A stretch of DNA of 64,000 nt from Trinickia dinghuensis (GCF_003367175.1 NZ_QRGA01000006.1:124001-188000); one strand, 5' to 3'; positions 41,916-51,636 are shown, counted from the stretch's first letter. Made by a program: numbers and translations. Notes: generated by a model not told the origin, from the sequence alone.

Positions 41916-42965
41916 TTGAAAGACATCAGCGTCAGCCTCGATCGCTTGGCCGATTTCGACGAAATCGTCGACGTGCGCACCCCGCTCGAATTCGCCGAAG
42001 ACCACATCCCCGGCGCGATCAATGCCCCCGTGCTCGACAACGAAGAACGCGTCGTCGTCGGCACGCTCTATGTGCAATCCTCGCCGTTCGAAGCAACGCG
42101 CATCGGCGCGGCGATGGTCGCACGCAACATCGCGCGGCATTTGGAAACGACGTTCGCCGACCGCCCTCGCGGGTGGCGCCCCTTCGTTTATTGCTGGCGC
42201 GGCGGCAAGCGATCCGAATCGCTGGCCGTCTGGCTCAATTTGATGGGGTGGCAAGCACGCAAGCTCGACGGCGGCTACAAAACTTACCGCCGGTCGGTAC
42301 TCGATACGCTCGCCGCGTTGCCGCCGCAATTCGAATACATCGTGCTGACGGGCTCGACGGGCAGCGGCAAAACGCGGCTATTGCGCGCGCTCGGGAATGC
42401 CGGCGCGCAGGCGCTCGACCTCGAACAGCTTGCGGCGCATCGCGGGTCCTTGCTCGGCGCGGTCAAAGGGGCGCCGCAGCCCTCGCAAAAGGCGTTCGAG
42501 ACGGCACTGGTGCAAACGCTGCGCGGTTTCAAGGCCGATCGGCCCGTGTTCATCGAAGCGGAGAGCCGCACCATCGGCCGCGTCGCACTGCCCGACGCAC
42601 TGCTCGGGGCCATGCATCGATCCCGCTGCGTCTCGGTCCAAGCGACGGAGAGCGAGCGCATTGCATTCCTGCTCGACGACTACGCGCACCTCTTCGAGAA
42701 ACCCGATGCGTTCAAAGGCCAACTGAGGAAATTGGTCGGGCTGCACAGTCACGAACGCGTGGCCCGCTGGTGCAGCCTGATCGACGCAAACGAGCGAGCC
42801 GAACTCTTCGGCGAGCTAATCGCGCTGCATTACGATCCCGCTTACGCGCGCAGCAGCAAGGGGCACTTCGTCGAACTGCCGCGCGCGCTGCCGTTCGAGC
42901 TGCGCCCCAACGACGCCGACATCGATGCCCAAGCAAAAGCGCTCCTCGAGCGTTTGGGGATGTGA
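41916..42965 (+). CDS. selU: tRNA 2-selenouridine synthase
   Basis: Replaces sulfur by selenium at the wobble 2-thiouridine (mnm5s2U34) of Lys, Glu and Gln tRNAs, through a geranylated intermediate, with selenophosphate as donor. The 349-aa protein has a rhodanese domain with catalytic Cys93 in FVYCWRGGKRS, then a P-loop GSTGSGKT (146-153) and the DLEQLAAHRGS segment. TTG at 41916 is the start that fits the family N-terminus; no ATG lies in frame upstream. It depends on SelD, encoded 40 kb away in this window. Also known as MnmH or YbbB. Confidence 0.95.
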   Translation: MKDISVSLDRLADFDEIVDVRTPLEFAEDHIPGAINAPVLDNEERVVVGTLYVQSSPFEATRIGAAMVARNIARHLETTFADRPRGWRPFVYCWRGGKRSESLAVWLNLMGWQARKLDGGYKTYRRSVLDTLAALPPQFEYIVLTGSTGSGKTRLLRALGNAGAQALDLEQLAAHRGSLLGAVKGAPQPSQKAFETALVQTLRGFKADRPVFIEAESRTIGRVALPDALLGAMHRSRCVSVQATESERIAFLLDDYAHLFEKPDAFKGQLRKLVGLHSHERVARWCSLIDANERAELFGELIALHYDPAYARSSKGHFVELPRALPFELRPNDADIDAQAKALLERLGM

Positions 42966-42973
42966 ACGAAGTA

Positions 42974-43010
42974 CAAAAAGAGCGGCGAGCGCGTAGCGCA
43001 TCGCCGCTCT
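42974..43010 (-). terminator. Rho-independent terminator of the chemoreceptor gene
   Basis: On the minus strand AGAGCGGCGA pairs with TCGCCGCTCT, with an inner GCGC/GCGC stem, followed by TTTTTGTAC. It lies between the convergent selU and chemoreceptor genes and serves the latter. Confidence 0.8.
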
Positions 43011-43072
43011 GCCTTCGGGGTCGCGCCGGTTGCCTTGCGCCCCTCAGTGCTCTGCCACTCAGTACGCTTTAA

Positions 43073-44632
43073 TCAACGCGTCGCAGCGTTCACACGGAAC
43101 GTGTGTACGACGTCGGCCAGCAAGCGCGCCTGCTCTTGCATCGACTGCGCGGCCCCGGCCGCCTCCTCGACCATGGCCGCGTTTTGCTGCGTCGTCTGGT
43201 CCATCTGCGCAATGGCGATGTTCACCTGCTCGATGCCGCGGCTTTGCTCTTCCGACGCGGCCGAGATTTCGCTGATGATGTCGGTCACGCGCTTGACCGA
43301 ATGCACGAGCGACTGCATCTTGCTGCCCGCGCTCTCGACGAGCGTCTTGCCGTCTTCGACGCTGCCGACCGATTCCTCGATCAGCCCCTTGATCTCCTTG
43401 GCCGCCTCGGAGCTGCGGCGCGCGAGGTTGCGCACTTCACCGGCCACCACCGCAAAGCCGCGCCCCTGCTCGCCGGCGCGCGCGGCCTCGACCGCTGCGT
43501 TCAGTGCAAGGATGTTCGTCTGGAATGCGATGCCTTCGATGACCGAGATGATGTCGACGACACGTGCCGAACTCGCCGCGATGCTCTGCATCGTGGTGAC
43601 GACCTGCTGCACCGCTTCGCCGCCTTCGCCTGCGATACGCGACGTGTCCGCCGCCATTTGATTGGCTTGGCGTGCGTTGTCCGCGTTTTGCTTGACCGTG
43701 GCCGTGAGCTGCTCCATGCTCGCCGCCGTTTCGCCGAGCGAGGAGGCTTGCTGCTCGGTACGGGAGGACAAGTCGAGATTGCCGGCCGCGATTTGCTGCG
43801 CGGCGTCGTTGATCGTCTCGGTGCCCCCGCGGATGCGGTGCATCGTCTCCGCGAGGCGATGCTGCATGCGCTGCATCGCGAACACCATGCTGCCGTTGTC
43901 GCCCTCTCTCACGACGACGTCGTGCGTCAGGTCGCCGTCGGCGATCTGTTCGGCAACACCCGCCGCATAGGCGGGCTCGCCGCCGAGGCTGCGCTTCACA
44001 TTGCGGATGATCATCACGAGCGCGATAGAGCTGAGGCTGCCCAAGAGGAGGATCGCGAGGAAATTGCTGAACAGGCGCACCCGAAAGGCCGAGTTGATGT
44101 CATCGATATAGACGCCCGACGCGATATACCAGTCCCAGGGCTCGAAACGCTTGACGTAGGAAATCTTCGGCACTTCGGTCGTTTTGCCGGGCAGCCGCGC
44201 CATGTAATCGACGAAGCCCGAGCCCTCGGCCCTAGCGATCTTCAGCAGATCGACGAACAGGTATTTGCCGTTGACGTCCTTGTAATTGCTCTGGTCCTTG
44301 CCCACGAGCTGCGGCAGGACCGGGTGCATGATCACGACCGTGTTCGCATTCGTGATGAACAGATAGCCGTTGCCCGGGTAGCGCATCGCGGCGAGCGTCG
44401 CCATCGCGCGGTGCTTGGCTTCGTCCTCCGACAGTTCGTGGCGCTCGACCCTTTGCTCGTACTGGGCGACGACGCTCGTGCCGGCCTCGACGATGTTGCG
44501 GATCGCTGCCTTGCGCCCGGCCAACATCGTCTCGCGGGTTTGCACGGCGGCCCAGCCCCCGAAGAACAACAAGCCGAGCCACATGACGAGCAAGGCCAGC
44601 CCCAGTTTCTTACTTAGTGTCAGACGATCCAC
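43073..44632 (-). CDS. Methyl-accepting chemotaxis protein with Cache sensor
   Basis: A 519-aa chemoreceptor. TM1 is near residues 8-28 ([18 protein letters not shown]). A periplasmic single Cache domain follows (residues 30-185; [42 protein letters not shown]), then TM2 (190-210), HAMP-like linker and a methyl-accepting domain with the conserved tip [47 protein letters not shown] hairpin (near 370-410). The start is GTG at 44632 with GAGGAAA upstream; the frame is open ten codons further. There is no C-terminal CheR-docking pentapeptide (ends FRVNAATR). The sCache class often binds small carboxylates; ligand unknown. Confidence 0.93.
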   Translation of the reverse strand: MDRLTLSKKLGLALLVMWLGLLFFGGWAAVQTRETMLAGRKAAIRNIVEAGTSVVAQYEQRVERHELSEDEAKHRAMATLAAMRYPGNGYLFITNANTVVIMHPVLPQLVGKDQSNYKDVNGKYLFVDLLKIARAEGSGFVDYMARLPGKTTEVPKISYVKRFEPWDWYIASGVYIDDINSAFRVRLFSNFLAILLLGSLSSIALVMIIRNVKRSLGGEPAYAAGVAEQIADGDLTHDVVVREGDNGSMVFAMQRMQHRLAETMHRIRGGTETINDAAQQIAAGNLDLSSRTEQQASSLGETAASMEQLTATVKQNADNARQANQMAADTSRIAGEGGEAVQQVVTTMQSIAASSARVVDIISVIEGIAFQTNILALNAAVEAARAGEQGRGFAVVAGEVRNLARRSSEAAKEIKGLIEESVGSVEDGKTLVESAGSKMQSLVHSVKRVTDIISEISAASEEQSRGIEQVNIAIAQMDQTTQQNAAMVEEAAGAAQSMQEQARLLADVVHTFRVNAATR

Positions 44633-44837
44633 ACTTTCCTCGCAGGCAGAGCCGATGCACATCGCTGGTGCGATTGCCGCCGGCAGGTCATAAACAATGG
44701 TTTCTCATCGTTTAACGGCGCGCGCCGGCAATTCTGCAGGTGGGGTTAATTCGGAGTGCGGATTATTTTTTCAAATGTCGACTCAAGGGAAATTACCGAA
44801 AAGTCAGATTAATTAATCGTGTCGTCGATACGCGCGC

Positions 44838-46385
44838 TCAAGACGGTGGTTGCAGCCTGTGCATGAGCGGCTTCAGCGCCGGGTAAAGATCCGTATAGAC
44901 GCCGAAACGCTGGGTATACATAGCGTGGCGGCCGGCGTCCGGCCGCGCGCGCTCGACCAGCTTGGCCCATCCGCCCTGCGCAACGTCATGCGACACGAGT
45001 TTGGCCCCGATGGCAGCCAGCAGCGCCGCCCCCATCGCTGCTTCGACTTCCTGCTCGATCGTCCAGACCGGGTAGCCGGTGATGTCCGCGATGATTTGCA
45101 TCCACAATTTGGAATGCGCGGCGCCGCCGACGACGATGAGTCTGTCGTCGAGCGACTGCGCCCCTCGCCGCCCCGCTTCGATGTTGTGCTTTAGGGCGAA
45201 CGACACCCCTTCGAGCACGGCGCGATAAAGATGAGCGCGCGTATGGACGAGATTGAGTCCGACGAATGCTCCACTCGCCTTGGCGTCCCATATCGGGCTG
45301 CGTTCACCCATGAGATAGGGCAGGAACATCACGCCCTCCGAGCCGGCGGGAATCGTTGCGGCGGCGTCTTCCAGCAACCGGTGCGGATCGCCGTGCGGCA
45401 GCGCGCGCGCGGCTTCGATTTCCGCTTGGCAGAACTGCTCGCGGTACCAAGTCACGGACGCACCCGCCGTAATCGCCCCCCCGAACACATAGAGGTCACG
45501 TCGGCCGTTGAACACGTGGGGCATGCTGACGAGGCCATGCCGCGCATCGACTTGGCTGTTGATGTACCCCCAGCACATGCTGGTGCCGATCATCGCGACA
45601 TGCTGCCCCGTGCGCGTGGCCCCGGCGGCGAAAGTCGCGACGGCCGCGTCGACGCCGCCCGCGACGACGGGCGTGCCGGCCGACAACCCAAGGCGCTCCG
45701 TCCATTGCGACAACAATCCGCCGACGACGTCCGTCGATTCGACGAGCCGCTCCGGCATCATCGTTGCGGGAATGCCGAGCATGTCGAGGGTCGTGTCGGA
45801 CCAGTCGCGCCGCGCGACGTCGTAGACACCGCCGATATTGCCGGCCGAACTATGATCGACGGCGATCTCGCCGGTGAGCAGGTAGATCACGTACGCGTTG
45901 GGCGGCAAGAAGTAGCGCGTGTTGGCCCACACGTCCGGCCGATGCTCGCGCAGCCACAGCATCTTGGTGAAGCCGTAATAGCTGTCGACGCCGTTGCCGG
46001 TGATTTCGAGCAGCCGGTCGAGATCGACGCGTTCGCGCACCCAGTCGACTTGCGCGGTCGCGCGGCGGTCCATCCAGATGAGGCACGGATGCAGCGGCCG
46101 TATATCGTTATCGACCGGAATCCCCGACCCGCCATACAAGCTGCTCACGCAGATCGCGCGAATCGCCGACGCGTCGATTTCCCGCTCTCTGGCCGACTCG
46201 ACGCAGCGCACGATGCATTCGAGCACCGCATCGAACCAGACCGACGGCCATTGCTCGGCCCAAAGCGGCTTCGGCGTGTCGGGCTGATAACTCGACGCAT
46301 GGTGGGCGACGATCTCGCCGTTGCGATCGACGAGCAGTGCCTTGGTACTCTGTGTGCCGATGTCGATACCGATCACGTATTCCAT
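44838..46385 (-). CDS. FGGY-family carbohydrate kinase (xylulokinase-like)
   Basis: A 515-aa sugar kinase. The ATP-binding N-terminus is VIGIDIGTQSTKALLVD. Catalytic Asp is in VVAGGVDAAVATFAAG (near residue 244). GTSMCWGY and the C-terminal VVGGAAHSKLWMQIIADITGYPV are FGGY signatures. It phosphorylates the ketose or polyol product of the upstream SDR, giving a pentose-phosphate entry. ATG 46385 has GGAG five bases before it. It is last in the AraC-binding protein-ATPase-permease-SDR-kinase unit, all on the minus strand. Confidence 0.9.
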   Translation of the reverse strand: MEYVIGIDIGTQSTKALLVDRNGEIVAHHASSYQPDTPKPLWAEQWPSVWFDAVLECIVRCVESAREREIDASAIRAICVSSLYGGSGIPVDNDIRPLHPCLIWMDRRATAQVDWVRERVDLDRLLEITGNGVDSYYGFTKMLWLREHRPDVWANTRYFLPPNAYVIYLLTGEIAVDHSSAGNIGGVYDVARRDWSDTTLDMLGIPATMMPERLVESTDVVGGLLSQWTERLGLSAGTPVVAGGVDAAVATFAAGATRTGQHVAMIGTSMCWGYINSQVDARHGLVSMPHVFNGRRDLYVFGGAITAGASVTWYREQFCQAEIEAARALPHGDPHRLLEDAAATIPAGSEGVMFLPYLMGERSPIWDAKASGAFVGLNLVHTRAHLYRAVLEGVSFALKHNIEAGRRGAQSLDDRLIVVGGAAHSKLWMQIIADITGYPVWTIEQEVEAAMGAALLAAIGAKLVSHDVAQGGWAKLVERARPDAGRHAMYTQRFGVYTDLYPALKPLMHRLQPPS

Positions 46386-46412
46386 GGGATCTCCACTCCA
46401 CGAATCACAATT

Positions 46413-46430
46413 GGACCTGAGGGACCTGAG
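46413..46430. repeat. 9-bp tandem repeat, 2 copies
   Basis: ggacctgag twice in tandem, in the 66-bp gap between the SDR stop and the kinase start. Confidence 0.5.
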
Positions 46431-46451
46431 CCGCTTCGCCAACGTCGAAGA

Positions 46452-47180
46452 TCATAGATCCACGTTGTTCGGCAGGATCACCAGATCGCGTATCGTCACG
46501 TTGCGAGGCCGCGTCAACATGAAGAGCACGGCATCGGCAACTTCCACCGGCTGCATCAGGCTGCCGGACGCGAGCGCCTCTTCCATCTTCGCTTTCGGCC
46601 AGTCGTCCAGCAACGCCGTGACGACGGGGCCCGGCGCGACGGCGCCGACACGCACCCCATGTTTGGCCACCTGGCGCCGAGTCGTGTGGACGAACGCTTG
46701 AACCGCAAACTTGGACGCAGTGTAGATCGGCTCCCAGACGACCGGCACGATGCCGGCGATCGAACTGGTGAAGACGATGTCGCCGGCCTTGCGCGCGACC
46801 ATGTGCGGCAGCACCGCGTGGACCGATCGGAATGCGGCGTTGATGTTGAGATTGAGCACGCGGTCCCACTCGTCCGGATTGCCGTCGACCACCTCGCCGC
46901 CGATGTAAGCGCCGGCGTTGGCGTGAAAGATGTCGAGCCCGCCGGCGAGGCCGAGTATCTTCGGCAGCAGCGCGGAAACCTCCGGCGGCTGCAGCAGATC
47001 GACGACGAGCGGCAGCGCATCGGGGCCGAGTTCGGCGCAGCATGCATCGAGCCTCGCCTTGGCGCGATCGATCAAGACAACCCTCGCCCCCTGCCCAATC
47101 AATGCGCGCGCGCACTCCAGGCCGATTCCCGATGCCGCGCCGGTGATGGCGGCGACCTTTCCCTTCAACGATTCAGACAT
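46452..47180 (-). CDS. Short-chain dehydrogenase (polyol dehydrogenase type)
   Basis: A 242-aa SDR with [12 protein letters not shown] (cofactor), HANAGAY, and the catalytic Ser-Tyr-Lys in FTSSIAG and [15 protein letters not shown] segment follows. Asp39 in VLIDRAKA after the second strand favours NAD+ over NADP+. It most resembles ribitol or sorbitol dehydrogenases, and so would oxidise an imported sugar alcohol to a ketose for the FGGY kinase. It starts 25 bp after the permease gene. Confidence 0.88.
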   Translation of the reverse strand: MSESLKGKVAAITGAASGIGLECARALIGQGARVVLIDRAKARLDACCAELGPDALPLVVDLLQPPEVSALLPKILGLAGGLDIFHANAGAYIGGEVVDGNPDEWDRVLNLNINAAFRSVHAVLPHMVARKAGDIVFTSSIAGIVPVVWEPIYTASKFAVQAFVHTTRRQVAKHGVRVGAVAPGPVVTALLDDWPKAKMEEALASGSLMQPVEVADAVLFMLTRPRNVTIRDLVILPNNVDL

Positions 47181-47205
47181 TCACTGCTCTCCTAGATTGC
47201 AGGGA

Positions 47206-48495
47206 TTACGCGCGGCCGTGCGAAACGCGGGACTGCCGCGCGAGCGAATCGACGATCACCGCGATGGCAAGCACCGCCCCGGTAATCATGAAACGCAAGG
47301 ACGACGACAGATTCAGCAGCGTGAGGCCGCTGGCGATCGACTGGATCACGATGATCCCCAAGACGGCCGAATACGCGCTGCCGCGGCCGCCGAACAGGCT
47401 GGTCCCGCCGATCACGGCCGCGGCGATCGCGTTCAGGTTCACATCGCCGGTGCCGGCCTGCTGACTGGCCGACGCCAGCCGCGCCGCGGTCAGTACGCCG
47501 CCGAGCGCGGCGAGACTCGCGCACAGAACAAAGGCACTGGTGTAGATGGCGCCGACCTTGATGCCAGCCCGCCGCGCGGCTTCGCGGTTGCCGCCGACGG
47601 CGTTCATCGAACGGCCCCAGCGCGTGCGGGTCAGCGCGTAGTGCATCAGCACGGTCAAGCCGAGGAAGATCCCGAACATCACTGGAACGCCGCGCCCTCG
47701 GTTCAGGTAGGCGACGACGATCTCCAGGAACACCGTCAGCGCGCCGGCGCGAACGAGCAGGCCCGCGACCGACTGCGCGGACAGGTTCGCGGCATGGCGA
47801 CGCGACCGCGTGCGCATGCCCACGAGCAGGATGGCCACGCCTGGCAGCAGCGCGAGCAGATGCGACACGATCGGGGGAATGATCATGAGTTGACCGAGGC
47901 TCACGAGTTGCGAGCCGTAGGGCAGATTGATCGACCCCGCGGCACCCAGGACGTAAAGCTGCAACCCGAGAATCGCAAGCAGCCCGGCCAGCGTGGAGAC
48001 GAAGCTCGGCATCCCGAGCCGATTGAACAGCAGGGCGTATAAGCCGCCCGCCAGCGCGCCGGCGGCGATCGCCACGACAATGGCGAGCCAGACAGGCCAA
48101 TCGTGATTCACCCAAAGCATGCCGACGAGGGCCGAAGCAAAGCCGCTCATCGAGCCGACCGACAGATCGATCTCCCCGAGCAGCAGCACGCAGACGATAC
48201 CCAGGGAGATCACCCCGACCGTCGAGCAATCGAACAGCAGGTTCACGAGGTTGTCGGCCGAGAGAAACACCGGGTTCAAGCTCGTGAACACGGTCCAGAT
48301 GATGATCAGGCCGACGATGACCGGCACCGATCCCAGGTCGCCCGACCGTACTCGATCGATGAAGGCGGCGACGACGTCGCCGATGCTGGCGGCGTGCTTG
48401 ACCCGGACATCGCTACGGTCAAGGGGCGTGGGGGCGGGTGAGGCCGGGGCCGGTTGCGCTCCATGTTGCGGAGCAGGTGGCGTTCGATGGCTCAT
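47206..48495 (-). CDS. Sugar ABC transporter permease (XylH/RbsC family)
   Basis: A 429-aa inner-membrane permease with a Pro/Ala-rich cytoplasmic N-terminal tail and about ten TM segments, longer than RbsC (321) and close to XylH. The EAA-like signature is GLGGxxxA-type: NREAARRAGIKVGAIYTSAFVLCASLAALGGVLTAAR-like block near residues 300-335, then IGGTSLFGGRGSAYSAVLG. The ATG at 48495 has AAAGGA six bases upstream; an ATG at 48501 overlaps the ATPase stop but has no ribosome-site spacing. It works with the ATPase and binding protein encoded just upstream. Confidence 0.92.
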   Translation of the reverse strand: MSHRTPPAPQHGAQPAPASPAPTPLDRSDVRVKHAASIGDVVAAFIDRVRSGDLGSVPVIVGLIIIWTVFTSLNPVFLSADNLVNLLFDCSTVGVISLGIVCVLLLGEIDLSVGSMSGFASALVGMLWVNHDWPVWLAIVVAIAAGALAGGLYALLFNRLGMPSFVSTLAGLLAILGLQLYVLGAAGSINLPYGSQLVSLGQLMIIPPIVSHLLALLPGVAILLVGMRTRSRRHAANLSAQSVAGLLVRAGALTVFLEIVVAYLNRGRGVPVMFGIFLGLTVLMHYALTRTRWGRSMNAVGGNREAARRAGIKVGAIYTSAFVLCASLAALGGVLTAARLASASQQAGTGDVNLNAIAAAVIGGTSLFGGRGSAYSAVLGIIVIQSIASGLTLLNLSSSLRFMITGAVLAIAVIVDSLARQSRVSHGRA

Positions 48496-48497
48496 GG

Positions 48498-49313
48498 TCA
48501 TTCCTTTGTCCGTGCCGCCTGTTCGGCTTGGCGTCGGCCCGCGCGGCGCGACACGGCGTTCTCGGTCGCACCGGTGATCGCCGCGACCAATTCCTGGTTC
48601 GAAGAGTCGGGATAGAAGACGCCGTTGTTGCGGCCAAGCCGGAGCACGACGATTCGGTCGGCCACGGCGCGCACGTCCTCCATGTTGTGGCTGATCATGA
48701 TCACCGCGTGACCGCGGTCGCGCACCCGCTCGATCAAGTTCAGGACTTCCGCCGTCTGGGCCACGCCGAGTGCCGCCGTCGGCTCGTCGAGCATGATCAG
48801 CTTCGGGTCGAGCAGCAGCGAACGCGCGATCGCGACGGTTTGGCGCTGCCCGCCCGACAGCGAGGCGACGACGTCGCGCACGTCCGGGATGCGCGCGGAG
48901 AGTTCGTTCAGGAGCGTCCACGCCCGGACCTCCATCGAGACCTCGTCGAGCCGCCACGGCGCCATCTCTCGTCCGAGGAAGATGTTCGCCACGACATCGA
49001 GGTTTTCGCAGAGCGCGAGATCCTGGAACACGGTGGCGATGCCGAGATCGAGCGCCGTGCCCGGATCGGACAAGGCCACTTCCCTGCCGCCGAAGGTGAT
49101 CGTGCCGGCGCTCGGCTGGTGGACACCGGCAAGGACTTTCACGAGGGTCGATTTGCCGGCCCCGTTGTCGCCGACCAAGGCGACCACCTCGCCGGCGTGC
49201 ACGTCCAGTTCGATATCGGTCAGGGCGGAAACCGCCCCGAAGTGCTTCGAGACGCCGCGCAGGCTCAGCACCAACTCGCCGGCCTTTGCGCGCGCCCTTG
49301 GATTTTCAGTCAT
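48498..49313 (-). CDS. Sugar ABC transporter ATP-binding protein (single domain)
   Basis: A 271-aa ATPase with Walker A GDNGAGKST, signature LSGGQRQ, Walker B KLIMLDEP and the switch His in MISHNMED. Sugar CUT2 transporters usually have a fused double ATPase of about 500 aa (RbsA, XylG); this one has one domain, like FrcA, so it should act as a homodimer. It starts 78 bp after the binding-protein gene. The C-terminal 30 residues are Arg/Ala/Glu-rich. Confidence 0.92.
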   Translation of the reverse strand: MTENPRARAKAGELVLSLRGVSKHFGAVSALTDIELDVHAGEVVALVGDNGAGKSTLVKVLAGVHQPSAGTITFGGREVALSDPGTALDLGIATVFQDLALCENLDVVANIFLGREMAPWRLDEVSMEVRAWTLLNELSARIPDVRDVVASLSGGQRQTVAIARSLLLDPKLIMLDEPTAALGVAQTAEVLNLIERVRDRGHAVIMISHNMEDVRAVADRIVVLRLGRNNGVFYPDSSNQELVAAITGATENAVSRRAGRRQAEQAARTKE

Positions 49314-49391
49314 GAGACGGTACCTCTTCGTTTCCGGAGGACCCGGCAGCGCCGGGCTTCTCCGCCATCGCGCCGGATCACCGGATCAGCA

Positions 49392-50450
49392 TCAGTGCGT
49401 GATTCCGAGCTTCTTGCAGCCGTCCGCATAACGGCCTGTACACAGCTGCGCGGCCGTGGCAATGCCCTTGTCGACGACTTCCGCCTTGAGGTTCTCCTGC
49501 GTGATGACCGCCGGCTTGAAGAGCTGGGTGGGCGTTTTGAAGAGCGTCGTCTCGGCCTTCGGCGTCTGACCCGAGAGGAAGGCGACGGCGACCTTCGCGG
49601 CGGCGCCCGCGACGATTTCGCTCGGCTTCAGGATCGTGTTGTATTGATCGCCCGCAATGATCAGTTGCAGCCCCGCGATCGTCGCATCGTTGCCGGTGAC
49701 GGGCGGCACCGGGTTGACCCCCGCGGCCTTGAAAGCGGCGATCGTCCCGCCGGCCGTCCCGTCGTTGGCCGCTACGACGCCGACGATCTGCGAGCCGAAG
49801 CGCGTAATCTGGCCGCTGACCCACTGTTGCGCCTTCGGCGGCGCCCAGTCCGGCGTGTCGTACTCGGAGAGCGTCTTGTACCCGCTACCCTGCAGCCCCT
49901 CGTGGATCCCTTTCCGGATGAGCCCGGCGGCGGCGTCGGTCGGCGAGCCGTTGACCTCGAGCACGCCGCCCTTGGCGGTCGACACCCCCGTGGCTTTCAT
50001 ATGTTCGACGAGCGACTGCGCGACTGCCTTGCCGATGCCTTCGTTGTCGAACGAGACGTAGTAGTCGGCCGGCGTCGAAGGCACCGGCCTGTCATAGGCG
50101 ATCACCTTGATGCCACGGCTCTGCGCCATGTGCACCAGGGACGCGGCGGCCGTCGAGTCCACCGGGTCCAGGACGATGACCTTGGCCCCCTGAGCGATCG
50201 CCGAGTTGAACTGTTGCTGCTGCTGCGCAACCTCGGCGTTGGCGTTCTGGTAAAGCAGCTTGCAGTCGGGGCAAAGCTTTTTCATCGCTGCCTCGAAGCC
50301 GGGGAAATCGTGCTGTTCGTAACGCGTCGAAGCCTCGTCGGGCATCAGGAAGGCAACCGTTCCGCTGGGCGCGGCAAACGCCGCCGTGCTGCCGAGCAGG
50401 CTCAGCGCCAGCGCGCCGGCGCCAATGAGTCGGGTGGGAAATTGGGTCAT
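49392..50450 (-). CDS. Periplasmic sugar-binding protein (CUT2, XylF/ChvE-like)
   Basis: A 352-aa Peripla_BP_4 protein with a signal peptide (MTQFPTRLIGAGALALSLLGSTAAFA). The mature part shows VAFLMPDEASTRYEQHDFPGFEAAMK, as in XylF, then VIVLDPVDSTAAASLV, GVVAANDGTAGGTIAAF and VTGNDATIAGLQLIIAGDQYNTI. Four Cys (CPDC and two near the C-terminus) may form disulfides. Likely ligand is a pentose, hexose or polyol; the SDR and kinase downstream favour a sugar alcohol. It is the first transport gene of the unit, 121 bp after the AraC gene. Confidence 0.92.
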   Translation of the reverse strand: MTQFPTRLIGAGALALSLLGSTAAFAAPSGTVAFLMPDEASTRYEQHDFPGFEAAMKKLCPDCKLLYQNANAEVAQQQQQFNSAIAQGAKVIVLDPVDSTAAASLVHMAQSRGIKVIAYDRPVPSTPADYYVSFDNEGIGKAVAQSLVEHMKATGVSTAKGGVLEVNGSPTDAAAGLIRKGIHEGLQGSGYKTLSEYDTPDWAPPKAQQWVSGQITRFGSQIVGVVAANDGTAGGTIAAFKAAGVNPVPPVTGNDATIAGLQLIIAGDQYNTILKPSEIVAGAAAKVAVAFLSGQTPKAETTLFKTPTQLFKPAVITQENLKAEVVDKGIATAAQLCTGRYADGCKKLGITH

Positions 50451-50571
50451 CGTCTGTCTCCGGTTGTATGAAGCTTTTTGGTTATTGAGGGTGTGTGCAA
50501 CCCCCGCGCCCGAAACGGCACGGCGGTCTGGGAACGACTGAAACTGAAACGGGAAAGGAACGGCGCTGACG

Positions 50572-51549
50572 TCAGCCTGGAGGCGCGGCTACCGCGGGAC
50601 GGGTTGCGTTCTGCGGCCTGCCTGGCAGCGAGACGCCGTCGAAGGCGTCGGCTTCGTCCCCGGCCACGTGAACCGCGACATCACGACTGCGAGCGTTAAG
50701 GCGCTGCAGCGATCTGAACTCGGAGGGCGACATGCCCTTCGCCGTGCGAAACTGACGATTGAAGTTCGATACGTTGTTGAACCCGGATTGAAAGCACACT
50801 TCGGTGATGCTCGCGTCGTCGGCCAGCAGCATCTGGCAGGCGGATTCGATCCGCAGGCGGTTCACGTATTGCACGAAAGGCATGCCGGTGTGGCGATGGA
50901 ACGCTCGCGAAAATGCGCTGATGCTCTGTCCCGCGAGTTGAGCCAGGTCCGATTCGCGTAGTTCCGACGTGAGGTTCTTGCCGATATAAGACAGCGCGTG
51001 GCTAAGCCGTGTCGAAGCCGCGTTCGGCTGGCTAGCCGCGTGACTCGCGAGCGCCGTGCGCTGCGCGGCGCCGCAAAGCTGCTCGAGCAGCAGCAGGAAC
51101 AGCGAGGTGCGGCGTATCCCATGCGCGGTCAGCAGTTCTTCGAGGAGGGGCGCGACGGCTACGCCGGTCGCTTCGTCGAACGCGACGCCTCGATGCGCGT
51201 CGTCAAGCAGGCTCTGCGCCTCTCGGCATTCCGGGAATGCGTCCATGCAGCGGCGCACGAAGTCTTGACTGAACTGAAGGACGATATTGCGGCGCTCGAT
51301 CGTTTCGCCCTCCGCGACATCGCTCACCCAGTTGTGCGGCAGGTTCGGACCGACCAGGACGAGATGGCCCGGGCCGAACGAACCGATGTGATCGCCCACG
51401 AAATACTTGCCTTGCGTCGCCACGATCAAGTGCAGCTCGAACTCCGGATGGAAGTGCCAGCGGATCGTCCGATAGGGATAACCGTGCGACCAAACCTTGA
51501 ACGATTCGTCACGTCGTACTTCGACCACCTCAAGATCCGGCCGCATCAT
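50572..51549 (-). CDS. AraC-family regulator of the polyol unit
   Basis: A 325-aa regulator with an N-terminal cupin-like sensor (residues 20-110; RWHFHPEFELHLIVATQGKYFVGDHIG) and a C-terminal double HTH (about 205-295; ELRESDLAQLAGQSISAFSRAFHRHTGMPFVQYVNRLRIESACQMLL, ITEVCFQSGFNNVSNFNRQFRTAKGMSPSEFR). The ATG at 51549 has GGAGA six bases upstream; a GTG at 51561 is possible. Its upstream region holds seven copies of an 8-bp repeat (51582-51636). It lies at the head of the minus-strand transport unit and surely controls it. Confidence 0.9.
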   Translation of the reverse strand: MMRPDLEVVEVRRDESFKVWSHGYPYRTIRWHFHPEFELHLIVATQGKYFVGDHIGSFGPGHLVLVGPNLPHNWVSDVAEGETIERRNIVLQFSQDFVRRCMDAFPECREAQSLLDDAHRGVAFDEATGVAVAPLLEELLTAHGIRRTSLFLLLLEQLCGAAQRTALASHAASQPNAASTRLSHALSYIGKNLTSELRESDLAQLAGQSISAFSRAFHRHTGMPFVQYVNRLRIESACQMLLADDASITEVCFQSGFNNVSNFNRQFRTAKGMSPSEFRSLQRLNARSRDVAVHVAGDEADAFDGVSLPGRPQNATRPAVAAPPG

Positions 51550-51581
51550 GGCTGTCTCCACTTTTCGAAGCTATGGGTTCC

Positions 51582-51636
51582 GCTCTTCGCTCTTTCGCTC
51601 TTTCGCTCTTTCGCTCTTTCGCTCTTTCGCTCTTTC
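51582..51636. repeat. 8-bp tandem repeat GCTCTTTC, ~7 copies, upstream of araC-type gene
   Basis: One 7-bp copy (51582-51588) and six perfect 8-bp copies of gctctttc (51589-51636), read GAAAGAGC on the coding strand. It ends 33 bp upstream of the regulator ATG, within the leader or promoter. Unit length 8 makes slippage likely. Confidence 0.9.
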
